A stretch of DNA of 64,000 nt from Coleofasciculus sp040219735 (lineage in GTDB: Bacteria; Cyanobacteriota; Cyanobacteriia; Cyanobacteriales; Coleofasciculaceae): NCBI GenBank assembly GCA_040219735.1, contig JAVJRX010000202.1. One strand, written 5' to 3'. A program made the position numbers and the translations under genes. The notes beneath the pieces are model-generated. The model was not told the DNA's origin. It searched no databases and was given only the letters and a program-made list of their open reading frames with translations. This document shows positions 8,650-17,929 of this stretch, piece after piece (within the stretch, counting starts at the first letter, position 1; each line of letters starts with the position of its first letter).

Positions 8650-10401
8650 CTAATCCCCCAAACAATCCGCAGACAAAACAACCAACCCTTCCCCATCAAA
8701 CACTTTACATCGTTCCATCCTCTCCACCAAAACCTGAACCCCTCCCCCTTCCAGACTCAACCTTGCCCCTATCGCCGCCGACTCATACTCTTGAATCCAA
8801 CGATTACCCATCACATACTCCGGCGTAAACGCCCCCCGTTCCACCAACCATAAATCCACCCCATACCGCCGAATAAAATCTTGCACCAATCCCTCATCTA
8901 AACTATACTGAGCCTCAATCAAATCAACCGTCCGCTGATAAATTTCATTGTAATAATCCAAATGATAAGGCAACGCATATCCTTCCCCCCCCACTAAAAT
9001 CGAACGCTGGGCAAACGTCGGTAGACTATTCGCTTCCTCCGTCAACGAAGCAATCACCGTATCTTTCGGTTGTTGTTGCAGAAACTTGTAAAGTTCTGGC
9101 ACATCACCTACCGTGTAACGACTAATCGGAAATGGATAATCATTAGCTTGCAAAATACTGGGATAAAAAAGTAGGATAGCAGCCAAAACCCCCGTAAACC
9201 CAATAGCCAAAAGCGGTTTCCCTTTAGTTTGAGCCACCTGAAAAACTGTATCCAATAAAATAGTCAGCGCCACAGCCGCCGCCAACGCCACCAAAATCCG
9301 CAAACTGTGTTCTGTATAGCGATTAGGAAGATGTAGCTTAAATAGAAACAAATGAGCAGCGGCAAACATACCCATCGATACCAGCAGCATCTGAGGTAAC
9401 AGCCAAATACCCCTACTAACCCGTTTAACCAAAGGAAACCGAGAGGGATATTTCAACAGAAACGGCAAAGAAAAACTCACCCAAACCTGTGGCGGTACTA
9501 AAAGAATCGAATACTTTGCCATCAACCGACACCATTCCGTTGGCAGCATACCACTGCGCTTACCACAAATCCAATAATTCCAAGGGTCAGTATTAAAAAA
9601 ACTTGACCATCCTTTAGCCGAAAAAGCGGGTAACCTCCTCGCTTGTGTTAACGTAATCACAGAACCAAATTCTGAAGGATTTAAAGCATAGGGTAAGAGA
9701 ACTAAAAATGCAACTCCTAATCCCCACCCACAGAACCAATAATCTGAGCGCACTACAGATAAGCGAAACCGCCCTTGTTCCCACCGCCCTAGCTGAACAA
9801 TCAACAATCCAGCGACAATAAAGACACACTGAGGATAAAATAACCCCAAAAGCGCGATCGCGACAAGAGTTGGCAGTAATAACCGTCGCCATAAATAATA
9901 CCCAAAGGCGAGAAACAGAGGATAGACAAAGGCTGCAGGTGTAGCCGATACTAAATCATCTCTCATCCAGAGATTTTGATTCAATAGCAACGACGCGATA
10001 AACCCAGCAACGGGTACAGGCAAAATTTGTAGAGTAATGCCAAAACAGTAGGCAGTTGCCACTAATCCCAGCCCCAGGGGTAAAATCTTACTTAAAGCCA
10101 TCGGATCAATTCCTACTGCGGCAAAGAGCCGATAGAATGTAGCATATCCTATCGGTGCAACCGATTGAAAATAATCGGCAATCAAATCCCCAGGAAACAA
10201 CTGTGAGTCGAGAAACCGACGCATCCAAAAAACATGTTGCCGCGCATCATCCTGGACAATATAGTCATGACTCAAAGCCTCTTGTAATGCCGGATATGCA
10301 TAAATAGCCGCAAAAGTCAAGCTCAAACTCAACCAAAACACCTGCTGAGTGCGAGAGACTTTGCCAGTCAGTACCCTATTCCCCGTCTGAAGACTTAGCA
10401 T
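8650..10401 (-). CDS. Polytopic membrane protein, DDARQH family, paralog 3
   Basis: This is the third local copy (583 residues). HDYIVQDDARQHVFWMRRFL carries D51-D52. It is followed by LFPGDLIADYFQSVAPIGYA, NQNLWMRDDLVSATPAAF, NRYTEHSLRILVALAAA, and the soluble tail with PKDTVIASLTEEANSLPTF and YALPYHLDYY. Its start overlaps the stop of the upstream gene by 26 bp, so the two are probably co-transcribed and perhaps translationally coupled. The C-terminus (VFDGEGLVVLSADC) keeps the terminal cysteine seen in the other copies. The biochemical function is unknown; a GT-C-like role is inferred from topology and context. Confidence 0.8.
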   Translation of the reverse strand: MLSLQTGNRVLTGKVSRTQQVFWLSLSLTFAAIYAYPALQEALSHDYIVQDDARQHVFWMRRFLDSQLFPGDLIADYFQSVAPIGYATFYRLFAAVGIDPMALSKILPLGLGLVATAYCFGITLQILPVPVAGFIASLLLNQNLWMRDDLVSATPAAFVYPLFLAFGYYLWRRLLLPTLVAIALLGLFYPQCVFIVAGLLIVQLGRWEQGRFRLSVVRSDYWFCGWGLGVAFLVLLPYALNPSEFGSVITLTQARRLPAFSAKGWSSFFNTDPWNYWICGKRSGMLPTEWCRLMAKYSILLVPPQVWVSFSLPFLLKYPSRFPLVKRVSRGIWLLPQMLLVSMGMFAAAHLFLFKLHLPNRYTEHSLRILVALAAAVALTILLDTVFQVAQTKGKPLLAIGFTGVLAAILLFYPSILQANDYPFPISRYTVGDVPELYKFLQQQPKDTVIASLTEEANSLPTFAQRSILVGGEGYALPYHLDYYNEIYQRTVDLIEAQYSLDEGLVQDFIRRYGVDLWLVERGAFTPEYVMGNRWIQEYESAAIGARLSLEGGGVQVLVERMERCKVFDGEGLVVLSADCLGD

Positions 10402-12100
10402 AGAGAATATAGCGCGAATTTCGATACGCGATCGCGAAATCCAGAGGTTGAGTGCTACTCGTCACCAAATAATCGGCTCCATACTTACTCATCACCGCCC
10501 GGGCTTGGTCAGTGGTTAAGCTGTTATAACCTGTGCTCAGCGCCTGCTTCATCTTACTGAATGTAACTCGTTCACCCGGTTGGGGCCAAGGGTTGAATGT
10601 ACCACTCAAGTCCGACAGACGTTCATACCAGTCGAGCACTCCCACCTTAGTCGGGGGGATAAACTTAAATTTGGCGACGGTGGGGCGTTGTGCTAACCAA
10701 GTAAAGGGAGTAAGTTCTGCGGGTGGTGTAACAATCACAGCATCATCAGGGGTGTTCGTGCGAATCCAATTACATAGCGCTTTCCCTTCCGAATCTATCC
10801 CCTGTTGTTCACTGGGAAACTCAGAGAGTGCAACTAAAGCTTGGTGAAATTGTACAGCTTGAATACTACAAGCCCCACTCAATAGCACGATGCAAAGGAA
10901 TAACAAAATGCGCCGTGCAATACCCGTAAAGCTTTGCTCAAGGGCGCAAGCAAAAAGCAGACAAGTATTCAGGGGCAGCATAACATCCCCCAGCCGAAAG
11001 GGGTAATATTGTAAGAACTTACCCTGATCATCAAATGGCGCGATCGCAAGTCCTAAGCCAAAAGGTATTAAAGTCAGTAGGGTAAACTCCGCCAGCCCCA
11101 TCCGCACCGCATTTTCTGAAGACTGTTGCTTGCGCCGCAGTACTCCCACACTCAGCGCCAACACCAACAAGTATACAGCCAGTTTAATCCACCACTGTTG
11201 TGACCAATACAGGGGATTCAGATGGTGAGGAGTGCGGATGAATACATAAACATAGGACGGTTCTACAGCACCTGTGGGACTAGGCGTCAATAAATGTTCC
11301 ACAACCGTGTAAATCGATAGCGCACTGGCTATCAGATAAATCCCCACAATAGAACCCAGATACCGAATACTTCTAAAATGGTGGTGGCGTCTGAGGAGCA
11401 ACCATCCTCCTATCACCAGAGACGCCCAACCCCCGACAAAAATGTGGAAGAATGTAGCTAGCCCCAAAAGAAGTGCCATTAGGCGATAGTGACCCGTTAA
11501 CATCAGCCCAATGACGAACAGCAATAGACCATAAGCTACAGCTTTCGGCTCAACTCCTCCCACCAACCATTCACGGGCAACTATCCCTTGATGGTCATCC
11601 ACATATAGAAACAAACCAACCGCCAGCAGCAGTAACGGCAAACTCAACCCCAGCTTTCGACCCAGAAACACTAACCCTGAAGCCATCAGGGTGTAACACA
11701 GCAGCCGCCCGATTAAAGACGTGGCTAAAAACCCCCAAGCCGCCGCCATTGAGCCAAACAACGCCAGGAAGGGGATGCGATAGCCCGGAGGCTGATTGAG
11801 ATACCAGTCTCCCGGAATCCAAGTCGGGTCAGCATACTGTCTGGCAAAGGGTAAAATATTGACTTCATTACCGCCGCCCATATTGCCATCCAGCAGGAAC
11901 CCCAAACTGAGGAATGCAGTTACGACCAGAATTTGAACGAGGACTTGCTTCCAGTGGGTTCGTTCTTGATTAACCGGATTGGTTTGTATGGAATGGCTTG
12001 ATATCATCTTGTTGGTCACTGGCGTGATACTTCCCAGAATTAAAGCATAATCGTTGCTGAGTATAGTAGTGTCAGCGTCTCGTGAATAGCTTTGCCACAT
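10376..12100 (-). CDS. Large membrane protein, DUF6798-like
   Basis: This 574-residue polytopic protein starts the minus-strand membrane run. The outer loop after the first span contains DGNMGGGNEVN and YADPTWIPGDWYLNQPPGYR. About ten spans follow, then a soluble tail with TNTPDDAVIVTPPAEL, LAQRPTVAKFKF and KYGADYLVTSS. The tail has the same order of elements as the tails of the DDARQH proteins and of GT-C enzymes. I recall similar proteins being labelled DUF6798; that name is from memory. An internal ATG at 12007 (MISSHSIQ) may be the true start, because the first 31 residues look unstructured and neither site has a good ribosome binding site. Confidence 0.75.
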   Translation of the reverse strand: MWQSYSRDADTTILSNDYALILGSITPVTNKMISSHSIQTNPVNQERTHWKQVLVQILVVTAFLSLGFLLDGNMGGGNEVNILPFARQYADPTWIPGDWYLNQPPGYRIPFLALFGSMAAAWGFLATSLIGRLLCYTLMASGLVFLGRKLGLSLPLLLLAVGLFLYVDDHQGIVAREWLVGGVEPKAVAYGLLLFVIGLMLTGHYRLMALLLGLATFFHIFVGGWASLVIGGWLLLRRHHHFRSIRYLGSIVGIYLIASALSIYTVVEHLLTPSPTGAVEPSYVYVFIRTPHHLNPLYWSQQWWIKLAVYLLVLALSVGVLRRKQQSSENAVRMGLAEFTLLTLIPFGLGLAIAPFDDQGKFLQYYPFRLGDVMLPLNTCLLFACALEQSFTGIARRILLFLCIVLLSGACSIQAVQFHQALVALSEFPSEQQGIDSEGKALCNWIRTNTPDDAVIVTPPAELTPFTWLAQRPTVAKFKFIPPTKVGVLDWYERLSDLSGTFNPWPQPGERVTFSKMKQALSTGYNSLTTDQARAVMSKYGADYLVTSSTQPLDFAIAYRNSRYILYAKSSDGE

Positions 12101-12169
12101 AACCCGTTGATTTGTCGAGGCGGACGCGAGAAATTAACCAATTCTGAAGTTTACAAGAGGAATTAAAGT

Positions 12170-13174
12170 GTGGTCAACGTTTTAGTTACAGGTGCAGCCG
12201 GCTTTATCGGATATCACCTCAGTCAACGGTTACTTGCCCAAGGTGATACCGTAATTGGACTGGATAACCTGAATGCTTACTATGATGTCTCCCTCAAACA
12301 AGCCCGACTGGCACAACTAGAGAATAAACCTGGGTTTCGCTTTTATAAACTAGACTTAGCCGATAGAGAGGGGATTGCCCAGTTATTTGCCCAAGAATCT
12401 TTTGAGTTTGTCGTCCATCTGGCGGCGCAGGCGGGTGTTCGCTATTCCCTGAAAAATCCCTACGTTTATGTGGATAGTAACTTAGTGGGTTTTACCAATA
12501 TCCTGGAAGGGTGTCGCCATTCCGACATTAAGCATCTGGTGTTTGCCTCATCCAGTTCGGTGTACGGCGCGAATACGAAAGTGCCGTTTTCGGTACAGGA
12601 TAATGTCGATTCTCCCGTTAGCCTCTATGCCGCCACCAAGAAAGCGAATGAATTAATGGCTCATGCCTATAGTCATCTGTATAACATACCCACAACCGGC
12701 TTGCGCTTCTTTACTGTCTACGGGTCGTGGTATCGTCCCGATATGGCACTATTTTTATTTACCAAAGCTATCCTCGCCGAGCAGCCGATTAATGTGTTTA
12801 ATTATGGTCGGATGCAACGGGATTTTACTTACGTTGAGGATGTCGTCGAGGGTGTGGTGCGAGTCATGGGTAAGATTCCGCAGCCGAAAGCTTCAGGAAA
12901 TGCTTCACCAGGATCAAAAAGTTCTGCCCCTTATAAACTCTACAACATTGGCAATAATCAACCGATTGAACTGCTACAACTCATTGAAACCCTAGAACAA
13001 TATTTGGGCAAAACCGCTGTGAAAAATATGCTACCCATGCAACCCGGAGATGTGCCGATTACTTATGCGGATGTGGATGATTTAATCCAAGATGTGGGAT
13101 TTAGACCAAATACGCCCATTGAAGTGGGTGTGGAACAATTTGTTCAATGGTATCGGTCTTATTACAACATTTAG
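12170..13174 (+). CDS. NAD-dependent epimerase, UDP-glucuronate 4-epimerase type
   Basis: The start is a GTG at 12170 with AAGAGGA 7 nt upstream. The 334-residue extended SDR enzyme has the NAD-binding TGAAGFIG (residues 7-14), LDNLNAYYDVSLKQARL (characteristic of UDP-glucuronate epimerases of the CapI/LspL type), the catalytic SSSVYG serine region, YAATKKANE (YxxxK), GLRFFTVYG and the FNYGRMQRDFTYVEDVV block. It should interconvert UDP-glucuronate and UDP-galacturonate in the cytoplasm, supplying an acidic sugar for the polysaccharide made by this locus. It is divergent from the membrane-protein run and convergent with the wzc-like gene. Epimerase versus 4,6-dehydratase chemistry is less certain; no dehydratase signature was noticed. 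Confidence 0.9.
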   Translation: MVNVLVTGAAGFIGYHLSQRLLAQGDTVIGLDNLNAYYDVSLKQARLAQLENKPGFRFYKLDLADREGIAQLFAQESFEFVVHLAAQAGVRYSLKNPYVYVDSNLVGFTNILEGCRHSDIKHLVFASSSSVYGANTKVPFSVQDNVDSPVSLYAATKKANELMAHAYSHLYNIPTTGLRFFTVYGSWYRPDMALFLFTKAILAEQPINVFNYGRMQRDFTYVEDVVEGVVRVMGKIPQPKASGNASPGSKSSAPYKLYNIGNNQPIELLQLIETLEQYLGKTAVKNMLPMQPGDVPITYADVDDLIQDVGFRPNTPIEVGVEQFVQWYRSYYNI

Positions 13175-13203
13175 TCTATTTTGTCAATAATTTAGATTGA
13201 ATC

Positions 13204-13260
13204 GGGGCGGGTTTAGTCACATCTTTTTGCAACAGAAAAGATAGTCGTAAAACCCGCCCC
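13204..13260. repeat. Inverted repeat of the GGGGCGGGTTTAG family between convergent genes
   Basis: GGGGCGGGTTTAGTCAC at the left and GTAAAACCCGCCCC at the right form a hairpin with an internal AT-rich loop. It sits between the convergent epimerase and wzc-like genes, where it could act as a bidirectional terminator. Confidence 0.65.
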
Positions 13261-13307
13261 TACAAAGACACCATTCCCAACTAGCGAAGCGAAGGGTCAA
13301 ACCTTTT

Positions 13308-15662
13308 TCATTTATCATCCTTCTGGATTTCGTCATCCGGCTGGATATTTTCCTCCATCCGTTTGAGCAAAAGCTGTTTGGCTTTGAGGATATCGGATTC
13401 GGTGCCATAGTGATTGTGATAGTAATAGTAAGACCGGGTGGTATACCCTTTAACGCCATTGGCAACCACTCCGAACACGGTCGCGTTAGAAATTCTCATA
13501 GTATCTAAGGCTTGCATTAATGCCGAGCGATCGCTCTTACCCAAACCAACCACCATAATTACACCATCAGCGTGAGCCGCCAAGATACGACCATCTGCCA
13601 GTCCTAACACAGGTGGTGTATCGTAAATCACCAGGTCAAAAACCGCATGAAATTGCTCCATTAAATGTTGCATCTTCTTAGAACACAGAAGACGACTCGG
13701 ATCAGGCGGGACTTGACCGGCGGTGAGGACATACAACCGATCCCACATCGGGATGCGTTGGATTGCCTGTTTCGCGGTTAGTCCCGTGGCGATGACATTA
13801 CTTAAGCCGACTTTATTATCTAGGTTCAAATAGTGATGAACCTGAGGGCGTCGCAAGTCTGCATCCACTAGCAAAACTCGTTGACCCATGGCGGCGGCGG
13901 CTTGGGCGAGATGGACGGAAACGGTAGATTTTCCTTCTGAGGGTGTGGCTGAACTCACAATGATGGAGTGAACGGGCGTATCGCTACCCAGAAAGCGAAT
14001 ATTAGTCTGGAGCGAACGGAACGATTCTAAAAAAGGAGAAGCATTGTAGTTTCGGGATGGGCGGCGAGATTTTCGCGGGTTGGGGGAAGGGGGCGCTGAT
14101 GTCGTCTGGGTTAGGTTTGCCGTAGACATCATCTGTTTGAGTTGTTTTTGGTAGGGGATAATGCCCAGTAGGGGAAGTTTGGTTAAGTCTTTAAGTTCAT
14201 CGGGAGAATGGAAGACATTATCCAAACGTTCGATCAGCAAAGCAACGCCCATGCCCAACAATAACCCCGCGATCGCACCCAATGTGATATTACGCTGGGT
14301 ATTGGGCCACACGGGGACTTCTGGAATTTGCGGCTTGACGATAATTTGCCAAGGTAAGGCTTTCTGGGCGGCTTCAATTTCCAGATTTTCCCGCACCGCC
14401 AGAAAGCGATTTAAGCTATCGGTGGCGACTTGGAGTTCTCGCTGTAAATCTGTGTAGCGGCGGGCGATGACGGGGATTTGTTTAACCTGGAGGTTGAGCA
14501 GTTGAGCGGCTCGCGCGATCGCACTTTGTTTCACTTGCAGGACTTGCATTTGGTTGGTGGTTTGCACCAGTTGCTGGGTCAATTGTGTGCGAATCGAATT
14601 GGGAGAAGCACCGGACACCCCAGCCTCGCTTAGGCTGACGCCCAACACGTTTTGGGATTCTTGGTTGAGTAAGGGTAAGAGATTATCCCGTTTCTGGCGT
14701 AAGGCTTGCATCGTGGGACTTTGGGGCGTAAACCGTGCCGATTCTAGAGCAATCTCGGCTTCAAGTTCCGCGAGTTGGTTGAGTAACTGTTGGTAGCGAG
14801 GGGCTTCACTGAGGGTGACTGTGGCAACGGCTTGTTGGGGTGATAATCCCAACTGCTGTAGAAGGGTATTATAAAGGGAGCGCGTTTCTTGATACTCAAC
14901 CTGAGTTTGCAACTGCTGCTGTTCAATCCCACTCACCCGTTGGGATAACTCTTGGGCTTGGATTTCCGGGTCAAGGAGGTTGTGTTGTTGGCGAAAGGCT
15001 TGCAGTTGTCCTTGCAGCTTATTCACGCGATCGCGCAGCATGGGTAACTGGTCATCGACAAACAGAATTCCCTGTTTCAGGTTCAGTTGTCGCTCTTGTA
15101 AAGAGTAGCGCAGATATCCTCTGGCGACTTCGTGTAAAACCCGCCGCACTCTTTCCGGCTCAGTATCTCGATAACGCCCTTCTAGGATTTTGGTTTCCCC
15201 CAGTCGGCTAACGATGAGCTGACTCATTAAGGAATCATAGCTCACCTCTGGGTAGTGCTTTTGGATCTCCTGGACAATAGCGTCCATTAGCTGAGGAGAG
15301 CGTAACACCTGAATCTGGGTATCGTAATCCAGTGCCGAATTCCGTCCCTCACCGCCACCCACCACTTCCGTGAGTTTGTCTAAGTCTCCTTCCTCAGTAA
15401 CCGGTTCAACCAGCAGTTGAAACTTGCTCTCATACTTAGGGGTCTGATTCAACGTCCAAAAACTGATCCCCGAGGTTACCGCGATCGCGACTCCAGCAAT
15501 TACTAAAGCACGACGCCGAATCACGCTGACCAACTGGCGCAATGTCCATTCATCAGGATCGGGTTCCGGAGGTGGAGTCCGGTAGACTAGCGGTGGTGAA
15601 TACTTTGGGTGTTTCCCATTGCCATTGGGTGATAATGGTTCCTGAATCTGACCGATCTCCAT
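13308..15662 (-). CDS. Wzc-like polysaccharide co-polymerase / BY-type tyrosine autokinase
   Basis: I prefer the ATG at 15662 (MEIGQIQ, 784 residues), preceded by GAAGGAG/GGGGGAAG, over the TTG at 15704. Residues of about 40-140 are a Wzz domain with a first membrane span. A long coiled-coil region of about 180-430 and a second span near 450 (NITLGAIAGLLLGMGV) follow. The C-terminal kinase has Walker A SATPSEGKST (about 575), Walker A' LLVDADLRRPQ, Walker B DLVIYDTPP, and a tyrosine cluster TRSYYYYHNHYG near the end. Such proteins control chain length and export of surface polysaccharide through tyrosine autophosphorylation. It lies downstream of the Wza-like gene on the same strand. Confidence 0.92.
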   Translation of the reverse strand: MEIGQIQEPLSPNGNGKHPKYSPPLVYRTPPPEPDPDEWTLRQLVSVIRRRALVIAGVAIAVTSGISFWTLNQTPKYESKFQLLVEPVTEEGDLDKLTEVVGGGEGRNSALDYDTQIQVLRSPQLMDAIVQEIQKHYPEVSYDSLMSQLIVSRLGETKILEGRYRDTEPERVRRVLHEVARGYLRYSLQERQLNLKQGILFVDDQLPMLRDRVNKLQGQLQAFRQQHNLLDPEIQAQELSQRVSGIEQQQLQTQVEYQETRSLYNTLLQQLGLSPQQAVATVTLSEAPRYQQLLNQLAELEAEIALESARFTPQSPTMQALRQKRDNLLPLLNQESQNVLGVSLSEAGVSGASPNSIRTQLTQQLVQTTNQMQVLQVKQSAIARAAQLLNLQVKQIPVIARRYTDLQRELQVATDSLNRFLAVRENLEIEAAQKALPWQIIVKPQIPEVPVWPNTQRNITLGAIAGLLLGMGVALLIERLDNVFHSPDELKDLTKLPLLGIIPYQKQLKQMMSTANLTQTTSAPPSPNPRKSRRPSRNYNASPFLESFRSLQTNIRFLGSDTPVHSIIVSSATPSEGKSTVSVHLAQAAAAMGQRVLLVDADLRRPQVHHYLNLDNKVGLSNVIATGLTAKQAIQRIPMWDRLYVLTAGQVPPDPSRLLCSKKMQHLMEQFHAVFDLVIYDTPPVLGLADGRILAAHADGVIMVVGLGKSDRSALMQALDTMRISNATVFGVVANGVKGYTTRSYYYYHNHYGTESDILKAKQLLLKRMEENIQPDDEIQKDDK

Positions 15663-15962
15663 CTTCCCCCTACTCCTTCTGCGTGGATTGAGCGCGTTTG
15701 TCAAAAAATCATTTTACCTTGTTTAATTGTGTATCAGCTTGGCTCAAAATCGTCACCAATCCCGCTGAAATTTACAAATTTGATGGGAGTAGGGAATCAG
15801 CCCTTAAAATCAACTCTTGATTCCCTATCTGTCCTAGAACACCGATTCAGTCATTCAATTATCTACTGAAATTCCTCAAAAACGGTAACACAAGCGACAA
15901 TATCTTCCCTTTTTTCTGTAGAGACGTTGCATGCAACGTCTCTACAGCAGCCAACCGACGCT
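15663..15962. other. Intergenic region between wza-like and wzc-like genes
   Basis: These 300 bases hold no gene. They contain a perfect 32-bp palindrome at 15916-15947 near the export gene's stop and an AT-rich stretch before the wzc-like start, which may hold a promoter. Confidence 0.6.
15916..15947. repeat. Perfect 32-bp palindrome CTGTAGAGACGTTGCA / TGCAACGTCTCTACAG
   Basis: Arms of 16 bp with no loop, 16 bp beyond the stop of the export gene. It belongs to the dispersed AGAGACGT...ACGTCTCT family (also 19089, 32216, 38172 and 48878). It could form a transcript-end hairpin. Confidence 0.8.
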
Positions 15963-17471
15963 CTAAAATCCAAAAAATCTAAACACAGAGAACACGCTGC
16001 CAATCGGACTGACAATTGTTCCCAAAGTATCCGTGACTCGGGTCAAACCGGAACGTCTGACAATAATCACATCATTGGGGCGCAATGGCGGATTGCTTTG
16101 ATCGTTAACATCGGCAGTAAAATCCACATCGATTTCCCGTTTTCTAACGGTACCATTCGGTTGGAGACGAACCAACTCCACAGAACTCTTACGGGCGCGA
16201 CGGTTATCAAATCCGCCCGCCGCTAGCAGGGCTTGATTCAAGGGGGCGTTAGCGGGGACGGAGACTGCACCCGGTTTCTCGACTTCTCCCACCACATTTA
16301 CATTGATAATTGCCGCTGAGAAGCTTGCTGATGCCAATTCCGTGGCTTCTGAAGCTGTCAGGGTTTCGGCTTCGGGGACTCTAATCGTATCTCCCTGTTG
16401 CAAAATCACATCTTCAGAGAGATCTCCCTCTTGTAAAAGCTCCCACAGATTTATGACAAGTACTTGCTCAGTACCATCTCTGGTGGTGCGTCGCACTTCC
16501 ACGTTACGAATATCGGCAGATTGAGTAATACCTCCGGCGACTTGGATGGCTTGAGTTACCGTTGGCGGTTCTGTATTATTGCCACCGCCGCCACCGCCAC
16601 TAGCCCTGTCAGCCGTAGCGGCTCCCGATGTGGCGGCTGTGACAGTATAAGGACCTGGACGCACCACTTCCCCGACTACGGCAACTTTAATCGGCTTTAC
16701 CGCCTCTGGTGAAAAACTCGCTGTTGCCAGTTGACGGCTTTCCAGGGGGTCAATGCCGGTGGTGGTGGGGATCAAGATTTCATCACCATCCCGCAAGGTC
16801 ACGTCTTGGGATAGATCGCTATTTTGCAATAAGTCCCAGAGATTAACCGTATAGGTTTGTCGGGTAGCTGGGTTCATCCGGCGGCGGATTTGGACGTTTC
16901 GCACATCAGCCGAGCGGCTAATTCCGCCAGCGAGCTGAACCACTTGAGTCACGGTGGGAAATTGTTGCCCTTCGTTGAGGGTGACGCTGTAGGAACCCGG
17001 ACGACTGACTTCCCCGGCGACCGCAATTTTTAGGGGGCGAGCATCAATCAGGGTTAGAGTGACTAAGGGGCGTCTGACAAAGGGAGCGTATCGCCCAGAA
17101 ATTCGTTGAGTGGCAGCATTAATGGTTAACCCTTCGACAGGGATACTGCCGGCAATCGGTAAATTGAGGGTTCCATCGACTAAAACCTGGTATTCCCCAC
17201 TGTATTCTGGGACATCAAAGAGTGTCACGCCCACGCGATCGCCTGGTCCTAGGGTATAGGGTAAATCGGGTGGTGGATTCGTGACTGTCGTGGGTGTAGA
17301 GGGCGAAAATGTGGGGACTTGCGCTATTCCCGGAAGCGGTGCGGTTACGGCAAAAAAGGCGAATAGGGTTAAACCTGCCACAGATGGTGTTAAATGCTTG
17401 CTCAAGTTGATCCTCCCGATCCCTATGGTGCGAAAACTCTCAATGGGTCTTTTAATTCTTAGTTTAGTCAT
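15963..17471 (-). CDS. Wza-like polysaccharide export protein (SLBB domains)
   Basis: This 502-residue protein has an N-terminal hydrophobic segment ending in PGIAQVPTF, consistent with a signal peptide. The poly-export domain starts at YTLGPGDRVGVTLFDVPEYSGEYQVLVDG. Three SLBB-like modules follow, each opening with VAVxGEVxRPGxY or VNVVGEVEKPGA and containing QVAGGI and a DGDEILIP/GDTIRVPE segment. A poly-Gly linker lies near residue 290. The family forms the outer-membrane polysaccharide conduit that works with Wzc. It lacks an obvious lipobox Cys, as is common in cyanobacterial members. The Wzc-like gene follows on the same strand after 300 bp. Confidence 0.9.
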   Translation of the reverse strand: MTKLRIKRPIESFRTIGIGRINLSKHLTPSVAGLTLFAFFAVTAPLPGIAQVPTFSPSTPTTVTNPPPDLPYTLGPGDRVGVTLFDVPEYSGEYQVLVDGTLNLPIAGSIPVEGLTINAATQRISGRYAPFVRRPLVTLTLIDARPLKIAVAGEVSRPGSYSVTLNEGQQFPTVTQVVQLAGGISRSADVRNVQIRRRMNPATRQTYTVNLWDLLQNSDLSQDVTLRDGDEILIPTTTGIDPLESRQLATASFSPEAVKPIKVAVVGEVVRPGPYTVTAATSGAATADRASGGGGGGNNTEPPTVTQAIQVAGGITQSADIRNVEVRRTTRDGTEQVLVINLWELLQEGDLSEDVILQQGDTIRVPEAETLTASEATELASASFSAAIINVNVVGEVEKPGAVSVPANAPLNQALLAAGGFDNRRARKSSVELVRLQPNGTVRKREIDVDFTADVNDQSNPPLRPNDVIIVRRSGLTRVTDTLGTIVSPIGSVFSVFRFFGF

Positions 17472-17559
17472 ATTTATTACAGATGTCTTAGCTCATTCGT
17501 GATTAGCTCCCATTACCGTTGAAGCTAATTGGCACGAAAAAGTTCATACCCGCAGAACG

Positions 17560-17837
17560 TTATAGTCTCCTGAGAAACTGTTCCACACTTTGAGCCCAAC
17601 GTTTTTTATCAACCGTGACAAGTAAGTTGTGTCCAGCGATCGGGAATAAAACCAGTTGCTTAGCACCCTGAACATTCTGGAGTATCTGCTCAATTTCGGT
17701 TCCTTTCGAGGCAGAATATTGGGCAGGAATGAACTCTGATGGCATACATATAGAAAGATTACCAGCAGGATTAATCCGATTAGACTGGTACAACCTGTTT
17801 TGAGTAGGAGTCTTTGAACGGCTGATTGAGTCTTCAC
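17560..17837 (-). pseudogene. Alpha/beta hydrolase remnant (internal deletion and frameshift)
   Basis: From the ATG at 17837, one frame gives a plausible N-terminal anchor (MKTQSAVQRLLLKTGC, then LIGLILLVIFLYVC). Near 17740 a shifted frame instead gives EIEQILQNVQGAKQLVLFPI, AGHNLLVTVDKKRWAQSVEQ and FLRRL, ending at 17560. That block matches the last strand, catalytic-His loop (AGHN) and final helix of alpha/beta hydrolases. The whole nucleophile region is missing. The simplest reading is a gene that lost about 200 codons and its frame. It sits between the export gene and sfsA. The identification rests on motif shape, not a database match. Confidence 0.6.
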
Positions 17838-17929
17838 GATTTTTGGGGATTAGATTTCATCACAAAGACGTTTCAGGTTTGACAAAGCTGTTGTCTTTGT
17901 CGTTATCCTGCCCAAAAATTATACCAATT

